Assembly: GCA_018292915.2 (NCBI GenBank)
Contig: JACVVK020000058.1
Location: 1,296,501 to 1,360,500 of the forward strand
Length of the DNA stretch: 64,000 bases
Direction of reading: 5' to 3'
Source: Batillaria attramentaria
Lineage: Eukaryota > Mollusca > Gastropoda > Batillariidae
Within the stretch, counting starts at the first letter, position 1. Each line of letters begins with the position of its first letter. Of this stretch, positions 22,812 to 36,962 are shown in pieces. The position numbers and the translations under genes are program-made. The notes below the pieces were generated by a model that had not been told where the DNA came from, did no database searches, and saw only the letters and a list, made by a program, of their open reading frames with translations.

Positions 22812-23282
22812 TTTTTTGTCAAGAGCTTGAATGTCAATGTTCATCCAATTTGATCAAGGAGTGCAGAGTTTTCAGCGATTTATGGACCTCTCCTGGACAC
22901 ATCTCACCAACACTCAAGTCGCAGCATCAGCCATTAGTAGCCCTCAGTAGGCTGACAAAGGCCATGGGATATTATGGTCGAAACATTCCTTGTGTACATA
23001 ATCAAAATCCGAGTCCTTACCCTCTCTTCATGAGAGAAGTTGAAGGTTTGCAATCGTTTGAAATCGTTTATAGGCCCATAACACATTCCATTGCCAGTGA
23101 AATGAGTGTACACATACTGAGCCTCTCGATTTAGTATCAACAGCCCTACTCAATGTGAACTTCAAACTTCCTAGTCGCTTTTGTTCTACAAGTCCCATTG
23201 AGGACATATGTCATGTTGTGTATCCGGACACAGTCACAAGTAGGCCAGTACAAATTGTGAAGAAACCAGGAAGATGCATGCG

Positions 23283-23324
<42 letters not shown>

Positions 23325-23375
23325 GCGGAGCGACAGTGGGTCACAACAACAATGATACATTATATTTCAATGAGA

Positions 23376-23539
23376 TCGGTTGGGGGGGGGGGGAGGTTGA
23401 TCGGGGATTCAACGTCCTTTTCTACCACGTATGGGTGATATCAAAGACGGGGCAACGACAAAAGGCCAGCACAAATATTTTTCGAACGGTCCGAGCATAG
23501 AGAGTCCAGCGCTCTACCATTCGGATATCCCGGCTGACC
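23376..23539 (-). mobile_element. tRNA-derived SINE
   Basis: Reverse orientation, flanked by TTCAATGAGA at 23366-23375 and 23540-23549. Also present at the same site in G2 (about 40926-41099), so older than the G1/G2 duplication. A poly-G run sits at its 3' end. Confidence 0.75.
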
Positions 23540-24599
23540 TTCAATGAGAGAGATTAATACTACCAGTCGTCATTCTTTATAAGCCCGCTTGTTATCTGTC
23601 TGAATTCCCGTGTAGCTGAAACGTACCAACGCACCCAGCATAACAAATTTCAGCAAAAGCAGAAATCACAAACACTGGACTCATTTTTAATGATCAAGTG
23701 GACCTAAGCCGAAAAACACGAGCAAAAGGCGCTTTTAATAAACCGCGCGCGCGCACACACGCACGCACGCACGCACACACACACACACACACACACTACC
23801 CGATAATCAAATAATCTTCTACATAGGCACAGTGTGTGTGCACTTCCGATTCCAGAAATGTATACATCCTGCTTTGATGTTTGTGCACTTAGGGTTTTAT
23901 TGAATTTTATCGATGGCACCGGTGACACTTTGAGATATATACAATACAATAGAGATTGAAAATGATTTTTGATAAGTCGATATAGACTGACAAAATAGAC
24001 TGAAAGTGCGGTATACCAAGTTTATTCTTCCAACAAAAGTTTCATGCGACATGACATGAGAAGCCAGCAAGATAAGTCGTATTCTACAAAATGTGTATTC
24101 ACAATTTGACACACTTGCAGCATAAGGACAACTGCGCTATAACATAACTGACATGCAATAATAGGACATATTATATTTTTGAAGGGATCAGAGATAATAA
24201 GGAGACTTCGTGTTTATTTCTTGCATATTTAGCAGGGCCGGATCCAAGGGAGAAGGGGGGGGGGGGGTGGTAATACAGCACCTACCCACCCCCTCCCAAC
24301 AGTAGCATCAAACTGTAAATAACTGTCTAAAATTGAGTTTGGCCTTTTGCAAGACCCGGGCATTAGGCAAAAAAAAAAATTACCCCCCCCCCCCCCCCCT
24401 AAAACCGATTGATCCGGCCCTGCTTACATTTAAGATATTGACCAGTACCACATTAGTGACAGTTCGGGGTGCATCACGGGATTTTTCACGGGATTTTTCC
24501 TGAAAAGTTCACGGAGGAATAGTTATTGCCTTGTGATATCAGTTCTAAACATCAAATCCCGTAACAGAGATTAAACTATAGGTCTACGTCTTAAGAAGC

Positions 24600-26470
24600 T
24601 GGACCGCGGCCTTAAAACACTTCCTGTTCTTCCACTGAATATTTTGCTCTCTGATATTCTCTAAAATTATTCTCCAAAATTATTCTCCAAAACATTCTCA
24701 CTGGTATTCAGTTTACTGCACACATATGTATTGCTTGGATAATGTACATAAAATAATGCACAAAATGAATCAATGGATGTTTTCCCATGTACAATCTAAT
24801 CTGAAAATAATCTCTACAAAGACAGTATGAATATTGACAACTGCATAACAAGGAAAGGCCTCACAGCACTTTCTGTTCTTCCATTAGATATTTTGCTCTC
24901 TGATATTCTCTAAAAAATATTCCCTAACACACTCTCACTAGCATACAGTTTACTGCACACATATGCAACGCTTGGATAATGTACAAATTTAATGTACAAA
25001 ATTAATCAGTGTATGTTTTCCCATGTACAAACTGTAATCTGAAAATAATCTCTACGAAAATAGCATGAATATTGACAATTGCATAAGGAGGAAAGGCCTT
25101 ATAGCACTTTCTGTTTTTCCACAAAATTTTGCTCTCTATTATTCTCTAAAAATATTCTCTAAAACGTTCGCACTAACGTACAGTTTACTGCACACATACG
25201 CAACGCTTGAATAAAGTACAAAATTGAATCGCTGGATGTTTTCCCATGTACACACTGTAATCTGAAAATAATTTCTACAAAGATAACATGAATATTGACA
25301 ATTGCATTAACAAGGAAAGGCCTCTTAGAGCACTTTCGGTTCTTCCACTAAATATTTTGCTCTCTCATATTCTCTAAAAAAATATTCTCTAAAACATTCT
25401 CACTAACGTACAGTTTACTGCATACATATGAAACGCTTTGATAATGTACAAATTTAATGTACAAAATGAATCATTGGATGTTTTACCATGTACAAACTGT
25501 AATCTAAAAATAAATTCCACAATTGCATAACAGGGAAAGGCTTGACAGCACTTTCTGTTCTTCCATGAAATTGTTTGCTCTCTGATATTCTCTAAAATTA
25601 TTGTCTAAAGCATTCTCACTACCATAGTTTACTGCACACATATGCAACACTTGGATAATATAGAAATCTCCAAAATGAATCATTGGATGTTTTCCCATGT
25701 ACAAACTGTAATCTGAAAATAATCTCTACAAAGATAACATGAATATTGACAATTGCATAAGGAGGAAAGGCCTTATTGCACTTTCTGTTCTTCCACGAAA
25801 TTTTTGCTCTCTATTATTCTCAAAAAAATATTCTCTAAAACATTCTCACTAACGTACAGTTTACTGCACACATATGCAACGCTTGGATAATGTACAAATG
25901 TCCAAAATGAACCAATGGATGTTTTCCCATGTAATGTGAAATTAATCTCTACAAAGACACGCGTATAGTGAACGCACATAACATGAATATTGACAATTGC
26001 ATAACAAGGAAAGGCCTTAAAGCACTTTCTGTTCTTCCACGAAATATTTTCCTCTCTGATATTCTCTAGAAGTATAGAGCCGGGAGAGCCGAATGGTAGA
26101 GCGTTGGACTCTCAATGCTCGGGCCGTGTGTTCGAATCCCGGCTTGGGGGCAAATATTTGTGCTGGCCTTTTTCTCGTTGCCCCGTCTTTGATATCACCC
26201 TTACTTGGCGGAAAAGGACGTTAAGCTCCCAAACACCCCCTCCCTCTCTAATAGTATTCTCCAAAAACGTTCTCACCAACATGCACTTAACTACTCCTTT
26301 TAACGCTTGGATAAAAGTATATACACAATTTATCGATGGATGTTTTCCAGTGTACAGACTGTAATCGGAAAACAATCTTTACAAAGAAGCATGAATATTG
26401 ACACTTTCATAACAAGGATAGCTTTGTTGTTATAAGCGCTGTGTGGCAACAGCATAATGTTGTTACCGTT
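24600..26470. repeat. ~235-bp satellite, G1 upstream array
   Basis: About eight monomers, each with GGAAAGGCCTTA, GCACTTTCTGTTCTTCCA, TTTGCTCTCT, AGTTTACTGCACACATATGC and GGATGTTTTCCCATGTACAA. Starts are near 24610, 24850, 25087, 25311, 25530, 25762 and 26007. No coding capacity. Confidence 0.85.
26076..26251 (+). mobile_element. tRNA-derived SINE interrupting the satellite
   Basis: GAGCCGGGAGAGCCGAATGG to the GGACGTTAAGCTCCC tail. It splits the last monomer of the ~235-bp satellite; present at the same place in G2. Confidence 0.8.
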
Positions 26471-26996
26471 ATCGCTGTTGTGAATTATCTTCAGTAACTC
26501 TCTTGCACCAGATGTCAAGCCCTCCGAAGGCGAAATGAATCGGTGTTAAAAAAAAAACAAAAAAAAAAACAACAACAACAACAACAAAAAACGGTAACAC
26601 GTACAATTCTGTCATCCTGTGTTACAACCCTGGGAGTGCTCAACCCAAGAATGTCACGAACAAGAACAGCACCGTATCGGGAAAAGCAAACATTTACGGC
26701 GTGTTTTTTCTACACATGGGGTGCAGAGGCCGCGTCAGTGTAATCGTGCAACTCGGTTCCCTCTCCGGGTGAAGTGTGGCCGCGAACCTGAGTCTCTGAA
26801 ACAGATAGTGAAAACACCATGCTGAACTAGCGGATGTAGCTGGCTTTGCCCGGGCTGATGATGAGATCTGTCTAGTAAAAGGTTTCCGGTCTCTCTGTTT
26901 GGCTATTGCTTTTGGGTGCCGGGTCTCCCTGAGTACATGCACCCACCAAATTTTTGATTGCGATGTGAAAACTCTAAATCAATTTTTATATAGCAA

Positions 26997-27073
<77 letters not shown>

Positions 27074-27291
27074 TCATTTATATATAGAAGTCAGTCGACG
27101 GACTCGGTCTGTATCTGCTGGTGGCGTTTTTGCTGTGTTTTACATAGTTGTTCTTGTTGTTTCCGATGTTTTATTTATTTATCGTTGTCATTGTTGTTGG
27201 TTCTGATGTTTATTGGTTATTGTTGTTGCTGGTGGTGATGGTAATACTGATGGTTGTGAGTTTATTTTGCCATATAGATATACACGTGTAC

Positions 27292-27459
27292 CTGATGACG
27301 TCTGCTGTGTTCCCCCAGGGTTGATTTCTTCATACTCTCCCCGTGTATCTACATCCCCGGAAGTTCTGCTGTTCGCTGCTGCACCGGTTGGTCTGAGTCC
27401 AGTATACGGGTTTTCGTCCTGATCCCTCCTGCGATTTGGACGGTCGTACGTTCTATAGC
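27292..27459 (-). CDS. G2 exon 10: single hybrid tail exon (Tyr form)
   Basis: 168 nt, phase 1. The upstream half ([15 protein letters not shown]) matches the c/g class and the downstream half ([12 protein letters not shown]) matches class f, yet YEEI has Tyr. It looks like the product of unequal crossing-over inside an exon. Confidence 0.65.
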
Positions 27460-27733
27460 CTGGTAAAATAAAGCAATAACTGTTTGAAATTTGCAGACAG
27501 GAGGCAGAGCAAGTGGTTTTGTATATTTGCCCAGTAGTTTGCAGTCAGAACTCGTTTAAAGTTTATAAGAGGTGTGCAGATTGAGATAGGGTGATGTTGT
27601 CGACTTTATCCGCTTGGTGGTTTGCATAAATGGCTTCTTTGCTTTATCTATAATAATGATGATAGTGAATTGTACTTACAAAGCGCAAAATTCTCATAGA
27701 GTGACTCGATGCAGGTACTCCCGCATTCATACC

Positions 27734-27772
<39 letters not shown>

Positions 27773-29441
27773 CAGCAGCAGCAGCAGCTGAATTACAGGG
27801 GGGGGGGGGGGGGGGGTGTTAGCGGACCTAGTCGAAAGCCAGCAGGAATAGATACGTGCTCACGTCAGACTTGAAACGATCTATGTCCAACAGGTCTCTC
27901 AGACCGGCAGGTAGTGTGTTCCAAAGCTAAACGCGTGCTCGCCTACTGTCTTGAAGTTCCGGCGAGGAACTTTTAACAGTTTTTCAGAGGAAGAACGAAG
28001 AGTGATAGCTGTTTGGTGAACTGTGAGGGAACATGAAAGAATGGTCTGAAGAGTTCTTTCGAAGAAGCAAATTACGAATATGCAGATTTTCACTCGGAGA
28101 TTTTCTTTTTCAAAATCAGCAGTGCCGCGCTGTTTGGAAACGTTTGAGACGGTCTATCTGTTGTGCCGGCAGACCAATCAACATCGAATTAAAGAAATCC
28201 AGTCGTGATGTGACAAAACTGTGACCAAGTTTTACACAGGCAGTTTCAGATAAGGTCGGATGGAAGCGATGCACCTAAACTCAAAGAAGCTGCCTGTCTG
28301 ATCCTGCATCGACAATGTTTGATTGACCTTGACTCCGAGATATTTCACGGAACTCTGAAACTGAACGGTGCTCCCATCTATAATCAGTGAGTTACAATCA
28401 ACTTTTTTGAGGTGTGACGAAGTACCTACAGCCATAACTTCTGTCTTGCCTGTATTAACCCTTTCGCTGCCAAACACTGTTTTTCGGACACTCACTGATT
28501 ACACTCCTTCAGATCAGATGTCTTAAAACTGGAAGAGAAACAAAGCCTGCCTCGTAGATTTCGACCTCTCAAACGCCTAGATCAGCTTTGAACAGTTTTG
28601 ACAAAGGGGCTACAAGTACAAGACATGACATCTGCGACAATGGCAGTGAAAGGGTTAAGCATCAGCTAGTCTATTGCTGTTCATCCATGACAAGGTGTCA
28701 TGAACTCAGGACTGAAGATCCGATCGATTGGAAGAAAAGTCATCTGGCGGTGCACTTTTTGACAGCTCAGTGTCATCTTTATACTTGTGATAATCACATC
28801 CATGTGCAGCAGATAGGGTCTGGGAGTACAGAGTGAACAGTACAGGGCCCAGCACCGATCCCTGTGCGACACCAAACACAAGAGGACTGGGCACAGATAT
28901 TCCATCAACAACGACAGGCTGTAACCTACCATAGGCATGTGATGAGAACCAGTTCAGATCGATTCCCTTCAGACCGTATGTATTTTCTAGTCTTTATCAA
29001 AAGCAGAGTGGTCCAGCGTGTCGAAAACCGCGCTGAGGTCAAGGAGTGCCATGAGAGAAACCAGCCTCTCATCGGAGTGAACTAACAGGCCATCCATGAC
29101 AATCAGCACGGCTGTCTCCACGCTGTGATTTTTCCTATATAGGGGAATAGAGGAAGAGGAATAAACAGAAGAAAATGCACTTACAACAATACTTTTACGG
29201 TTTTCTTTCAGAGTTGACAGATTTACATTGAACTATTAAACTTGTACATCTGAAGGACGGATAACAAACACGGTGGGTTTTGTGCTCACATCGTCTTCGA
29301 ATGACAAGTACGATGACAATGATGACAACGATAGCGACAACTGATGCCGCAACACCCCCCGCCACCGCTGCAACTGGGAATGATTGTTCCTTGTCGCTTC
29401 CTGCCATGCTGCCTTCTGTCGACACCAAATGCAATGACGGC

Positions 29442-29493
<52 letters not shown>

Positions 29494-30687
29494 TATTACA
29501 CAAAAATTATTGAAGTCATGTAAATACCCGAGGGGCGAAGTCTCATTCGTTCCATTTGGGTCGCGGTGTACAGTTGCACACATCTAATCTATTAATAATT
29601 ATTATAAATGTGATATTATTCATGTACATTACATAATTTTCTCCATCATTACAAACCTCAAAGTCAAGAAAATGATCACAATGGGGCATATTTATTTGGC
29701 AAACAGCCTTAGAGCTTTGCAAGCGGCTGTTTACAGGGTGGGTGGGTGAGTGTTTGGGTTTTTACGGCTGTTTACAGACTTTAATGTAAAGTTGCCTTAC
29801 CTTTCTGTGAGCTTGCCTCAAGGTAGACGGCAACGCTGACTTCACCAAACGTGTTAACAAAAGTCACTTTGTAAAATCCTGAATTTGCAGTCGTAGATTC
29901 ATCGCGAGAAATCGTGCAGTTATTCATGTAGATGTATCCGCTTGGTTTGCACAGGACGAGCACATCTCTTGTTGCTTTTCCTCTTCCAGCCTCTTTATGA
30001 AAATGATTTGTATCACCAAAGAATGTCACACGTGGAATAGGTGGAGGGTACCCCATGACAGCAACCGGTTTTTCAGATGTGATGAAAAGAACCGTAGATA
30101 CGTCAGTAAGAAGTTGAAGCTCTTCCGTTACTGTTGGGGCGCCTGCAATAAAGATGGATCACACAATTAAGGAAAATGATATAGTTCACCGTTGTTATGA
30201 CGAGATCATCCGAAAGCAATATCAATTTACCAATTAATCAAAATTGGGTGTGTGTGTGGGTGGGTGGTGGTGGGGGGGGGGGGGCAAACATAATCATTTG
30301 ATTTATGAAATAGCCGCAAGTTCGGAAGAATTGCCGATAGCAATACGCTGGCTCTACCTGATCGATTGCAAATAAAACGTAAGTTTGTGTACCTGCAGCC
30401 CAGGAAAAAGATTTTAGAAGACATCTTATCTACATTTCGAAATAGTGAAATTTCATTATTCCCACGTATCTGTTGAGATATCAATGATCTCTATAAAATA
30501 TTTTGAGCGATTACGTGTTTTGAGAGAAAAGGCAGAGTTATATAAACATTTTCAGATATCCCATTCATTGTCGTGCCACCGACAACTTAAACATTGGTGG
30601 GAATTTGTTTCTTGAAAAACAATTAAAACAAATTTTCAATGATAGAATGACGTAACATTCAACATCACTGCCTCCACAACGCCTTAG

Positions 30688-30775
<88 letters not shown>

Positions 30776-33701
30776 TGGCGACGAAGTAAGAAAGCATTAT
30801 TATTACATCGGAATTGTCTGTATTCAAGTACTCGGGTTGAATTCTTTCGTTTTGTCGGTTTGTATTCTACTTAATACTAATGAAATTTTAGGTCACTTTC
30901 AATGTCCGGAGACTGTACAGGAGAAGTAATGAGAAGTTTAATCTAATTAGTGCACAAAGTGTTTATCGATGCATAGCGCACAGTTAAGAAAGAATCAGAC
31001 GCCTCGTTGATCTCTTCGGTTGTCCGTGCCTGCATCACATCCAGCATTCTGCGTCCAGGATTGTATTATCCGTTGGTAGACCCTAGCCGAGGTCTGGACC
31101 CCAGTAGTTCAAGCCGAGGCAAGCGGTATTTTTCCTACTTAAGTCGGCTCCTACCCAGAGTGGGTGTGCTATGGGTCCAACGGGGAGGCTGTTGTCACAC
31201 AGCCAAGATTCACTCACTTCACGGGTGCAATTTTAGGGCTGCTTCCCGTGGTATGATACATCTCATGATGTGGATGATTACACGACCGGCACCGCAGGTG
31301 CCGCAGTTCCAGGGCCTGGCTAACGCCTTGATATTTAAGACAGGAAGCGTGGAATGCGGCCTTGTCCCGCAGTGCCAAACCACACAGACCTCTATAGCAC
31401 CATCTTTCCATCGTCTTCATCTCCATCGTCATGCATAGTAAAAATTGCCCCTGTTTCCGAGCCTTTCGTGGATTCAATCCATGATGTGGGAGGAACACCT
31501 CTGGAGCTGGCGAAGAGATGGGACGGCCAATGTAAACAAAACAAAAACAACCGCAACACGCCGGTACCTCTAAAGTTTTCAACTTGCTGGCACCTAAATA
31601 CTTACAATTCACTTGAAGTTTGACACTTTCCTCATCTGTCCCGTTGTCGTTGCTGGCTTCACATCTGTAGATGGCGGCATCCTGACAGCGAGCGGACGTG
31701 GTCAGCGTGTACTGTTGGACATTCTCATCCTGACCGCTGGTGTGTGAAGTGTCCACCTCTAACGGCTGTCCAGTGTCCACTCTCACCACACGGATGGACG
31801 GCTTGGGCCGCCCGCTGGCCGCGCATGTTATTGTGACGGCATCACTTTCATTGACAGTTAATTCGTCAGGATCACCGTTCAGTGTGAGAGAAGTGACTAC
31901 TGGCGATCCCCCTCCTGTAAAAACGAAATGAAACGTATCAGGCAAAATCAGACCGGCTATGATGCACATAAATATAATTATATGTACTAAATGCTGGCTA
32001 TAATCAACAACCAGATTTTCTTCCATGCTTCATTAATAGTTACCAGTCGCGCATTTTTCATTTCAAAATCATGTCTGCTGAACATCTCCCGTGAATCTCT
32101 CTAACCAAGCGCAGTCCATCAAATCTGTTATGCATTATAAACCTAAACATTATTCTTCACGTCGGAAAGAGTTACTATGTTATATTTGCCTAACCCTCCA
32201 CATGCTTCTATTCTTCCGGACACTGTTTACCGTATTACATCTATGCTCCAACTCAATACACAACGACAAAATACCTCAACCAGTTACCAAAACCAGTTTT
32301 GATAACCAAAGTCTTTAAATGAACACATAGATGGCCGGATACTCACGGATCACTGTCAACGTCACTTCCGATCTATGAGTGTATGATTGAGGTCTCGGGG
32401 TCCAGTCTGCGGTGCATACGCAAGTGACGCCATCATCCTGAGCAGTGAAAGGGTCAAAGTTGACGACGCTAGTAACAGATGACTGACCAACCGTGGGGAC
32501 CAACTCAGTAGTGTTGGTGCCGTCAGCATGGTCTCCACAGTAAAACGTTACTGATGCTACCAGAGGATTTCCACCAGTGACGGTACAAGTCAGCCTCAGA
32601 TCGGCGCCTTCCGGTACTGTCCGGTCTGCAGTGTAGCCCGAGATGACAGGAGGCAAGTTGGGGGGATCTTTGAAAAACAAGAAGACGTCAAAATTCAGTT
32701 TGTCATTTTGTCTTTTGAATCTCGATTGGCATGCTCAACACACAATTATTAAATGCTAGTTTGGCAGAGCAGTAAGTTTGAGTGTGTAGATTAGCGTGTT
32801 TTTTTTTTTGTTTTTTTTTTTCTCCGTCAAGATGAAACAGACAGACAAATGATGCGAGAGAAAATCAATTCGAGAATTCGATCAATCAGTTTGTATGAAT
32901 CAACAAAAACATACAATGTACTGCCATTTTACATTATCGTCAATATTGAACACTACAGCATGAAAAGAGGGGAGGAAGGATGGTCGCAAAAACAGTTTGC
33001 GAAAAGAACACCTCTCTCTCTCTCTCGTTCACCGGTGCGCTGTCAAACTCTTGCACTCGGGTAATTCTAGTACCGACCAAAAGTTTAAAATCCTCAAACT
33101 TCTACCTCTTAAACAGCATCTGGAGTTTAACAAATGCTTACTGATGCACAAAATTGTTTACTACAAAGCCCCAACATATCTTCATCAACTATTTCATTTC
33201 GAACATGATAAACAACATAACACAAGGAACAGTCTGCTCCCAGTGCCTCGTCCAAGGGTTGATATATATAAAAGTAGCCTGTCTTTCTCAGGGGCATCCA
33301 TGTGAAACTCTTTACCACTGAGTATCCAAAACGTTTCCAAATTCATAAACTTCAAACAAATTCTACACGATACGCTTATCTGACGATATATACAGAAATG
33401 TGTTACATACATGTTTTGCAATATTAGAGACGACTGTAAATTTCTTCCTTGGCATACAGCCAGTATCATCAGCACATGCCACGTATGTTTTGATTTGTTT
33501 TATCGTGTGTATTTTTCTCTCCTGTATTTCCCCTAGATAGTTTATACTTTTTTTTTCTTTTTTTTTAAACTTTTTTATTGTTTGTTTGTTTGTTTTGATT
33601 TTTTTCTCAATACCCTTTAATGTAGAATAGCAGGACAGCATGTAAGATAGGCAGCAATGCCTAAATGCTCTATCCTGAATAAAAAACGTTTCATCATCAT
33701 C

Positions 33702-33736
<35 letters not shown>

Positions 33737-33764
33737 GTTTCACGTTAACTACAAGTTTTCTTGA

Positions 33765-33856
<92 letters not shown>

Positions 33857-33868
33857 GCACACGTAGAT

Positions 33869-33929
<61 letters not shown>

Positions 33930-35447
33930 AATAATGTAAGAACACTGACTGCTCACATGCAGCTCGGAGTGTGTAATTCACTGTCTGCGGTGCGTGTGGT
34001 CCCCACGTCAACCGACAGGTATACACACTCTCATCGTATTCACGCCGGACATTCCTTACAACCAGCTCTGTCGTGTTGGAATGTCCTGGCCACCACACTG
34101 TTGCGACAGGGTTTCCTGGTCTTGCTTGAGATGGGACACATGAACATCGTAGGTCAGTTCCTTCAATCGTGTAATATGGGCAGTCTGCGAATCGTGGAGG
34201 ACCTGGATGTTCTGGAAATGTGTGTGGAGACAGAGTTAACACGTTCAGCCCGCCGCACGCGCAGCGCGCGTTCCAGCCGAGCCGTCGCTGTCAGCCTAGG
34301 ACCGATCAGCGCGCGTTCTTGTCAATGAAATTTTCCATTGCCTCCGTATATGGTCACCTAATGAATATTGATGACTAAAGGGAGCTAACTCGAGGCAAGC
34401 TTCCCCTAACTTCCGCTCACATCCGAGAAGGCCCACGTGTTCGTGTTTTGAAGCGATTTTTATCGGATTTTTTTTGCGTGTGTTTTGCGATGGCGAACCG
34501 AAGATCACACCTGACGGTCAGGCAGGTGTTACAAGACGTGATGGTGGACAAAAATAGCGACTAGGAGCCTCCTAATAACAGCAGCAGCAGAAATTCAGAC
34601 GAAGATGAACCTGCCTTTGTTTCAGCCTGCCAAAACGATGATAACTCTTGATTTGAACAGTATCGCTGATCGATCAGATCAGAATGCGAGAAGAGGGGAT
34701 GGAACTGGAAGAGGGGGTGCAGGAGGTATGTTTTTGGATTCTGTGTGATCTGGTGACTGCTATAGAGTAATAAATGCATCTGAAAACAGGTCAGTGGTGT
34801 TTTTATTTCAAATTTGATGGCATTTCATTGTGTGTGGTTGTGGTGTGTGTGCGAGTGTGTGGTGTCTGGTGACATTATCGGTATTGTGAGAAATGATGCA
34901 ACCGCTAGTTTATAAGTATCGACCAACACAACCAAAACTCTGTAATAACATTGAACATTATGTCTGCAACAAGTGTGCACAGCTTTGTCTCACTACATCA
35001 AACCGTCTGGGAGATATTTAGTGTTAAGTAACATGACCCTTCCTCTCAGCTGTGATCACTGAAAACCCCCCAGGCAGAGGCTGACAGCCTGCCTTGGTTC
35101 AAGCCAGGGCTGAAACACCTCATTTCATAAAGCAAATCGTCAAAGTTTTAAGTTGAAGTTTCTTAGTATTCAAAATTTCAAAGACTGGTTATGTGTTGTT
35201 TACGAATAAGATAAATAACACTTATCGGTTCCGTAGCTGGCACTTACCAATTTGAACGTTACCAACATGATGCGCTTGAGTTCCCGGAGAGACCCACAAA
35301 CTGTACTCGTAGCGTCCGTCCACAGTCGGAAGGGGCTTTGCGAAAGAACACTCTCCCCGATAATACAGACGCCCATAATTGTCATAGAAAGAAGTGAAGG
35401 CCATAGGTATGTCGTTCGTTGTCTGCACACACACACACACACACACA

Positions 35448-35488
<41 letters not shown>

Positions 35489-36450
35489 CATGAGTATAGA
35501 GACATTCAGCAATATAATTTCTTTAGTCTGATCCCAGTCAAAGGGATTCTATAGAAGTTGTCCAGCTTTCATATATTTCGTCAGCGTGTAAACTATATAT
35601 TTGCAGCATTAAATCACTGTACGAGTAATCCTTTTCGATAGGGCGGATTCAGGAAATCGGCACTCGGCAATAGTCACTTTTGTTTTGACAGAGTGTGCAA
35701 ACAGACAATGTTTGCAGAGTAAGTCACAAGCACTCAGAAAGTACTTGACACTGGATTCATACTATTTTCTTCCGTGAAGCGAACTTGAGTAAACTCGACA
35801 TTTACATATGCTGCATAGTTGGTAAGTTTTATAAAATATTTAACTGGTTAGAACATTTCAAACAACAGAAAGAAGTGCCAAGTATATTTTGCAGGGAGTA
35901 TGTATAAAGGCCAGCACGCAATACAGTATTTAGAAGCTTCTTTGAGTTCAACCGACGCACCTTAAACCGAGGAACGCTGAAACAAAACAACTTGGCACAA
36001 CTGACAGCCGGCAATTGTAAACAGCACAGTGAGATTGAAACACAAAATGCTTCAGTTGTTATTTTGACAAAGACGATAGATGTAAATTTTACCTGTCCAT
36101 TGTGCGTTTGATACCACGTGCAGCTGTAGGCCCCGGTCGAGCTGTAAATCTTGGGGATGCGGCAATATCCGTTCACAGTCCATGTAGTTGTGTTTGCCCA
36201 TACAAAACACAAGTCTGGATCAGGTGTCCCTGGGTCTGAATGATGATTATTACAAGGAGTTTAATATGTTTATTGTGTTGACCCTTAGAACAGCATGAAG
36301 TATATTTACAACCTAGAGATAAAGCGAAACACGAAGAGTTTGAACGTGCAGGTGACAAAGGATTTTGTAAATGAATTTTGATATAAAAAGCAGAACATCA
36401 CAGTTAATGGGCATTGTGTAAACTAGCCACCAATACTACCAGCACTTTTC

Positions 36451-36481
<31 letters not shown>

Positions 36482-36511
36482 CGCACCCACCCACATGCAC
36501 CCCCCCCCCCC

Positions 36512-36554
<43 letters not shown>

Positions 36555-36557
36555 GTG

Positions 36558-36639
<82 letters not shown>

Positions 36640-36921
36640 GAGTGCCTCTGGTGGATGTTGTTTAAAAACATGACTGCTGTTGGTACATATGAATGTTTGT
36701 AACGCTGGGCTCTCGCGTTAGGCATTCTCAGTCTACCACTGTCCATCCGTCTGCTGTCAAACTCCCCATACAGGGGGTGTGTCGCGTCGTTGAGTATAGT
36801 TGTCAGTTTGTCCGTAAGTCGTCTGTGATAGACCGAGGAGAAAGTGTCCAGCTTCCGACCAACAACTCCTCCTGCATTACTGATCAGCTTTTCAAGCTTT
36901 TTCGCATCCTGTTTTGAAATG

Positions 36922-36962
<41 letters not shown>

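Larger units (their letters stand above)
21832..26920. repeat. Duplicated 5' region, G1 copy
   Basis: From CTACAAGCGATACAATGA-like sequence through signal-peptide exon, SINEs, satellite and CTCCCTGAGTACATGCA. Aligns along its whole length to 39262-44675. Confidence 0.85.

Noticed and set aside
24600..26470. CRISPR-like array
   Set aside because: Monomers are about 235 bp, continuous and diverged, with no short repeat/unique spacer alternation; the genome is eukaryotic.
31007..31438. 143-codon plus-strand ORF
   Set aside because: It overlaps the conserved non-coding block and is broken in the G3 copy; no domain is recognisable.
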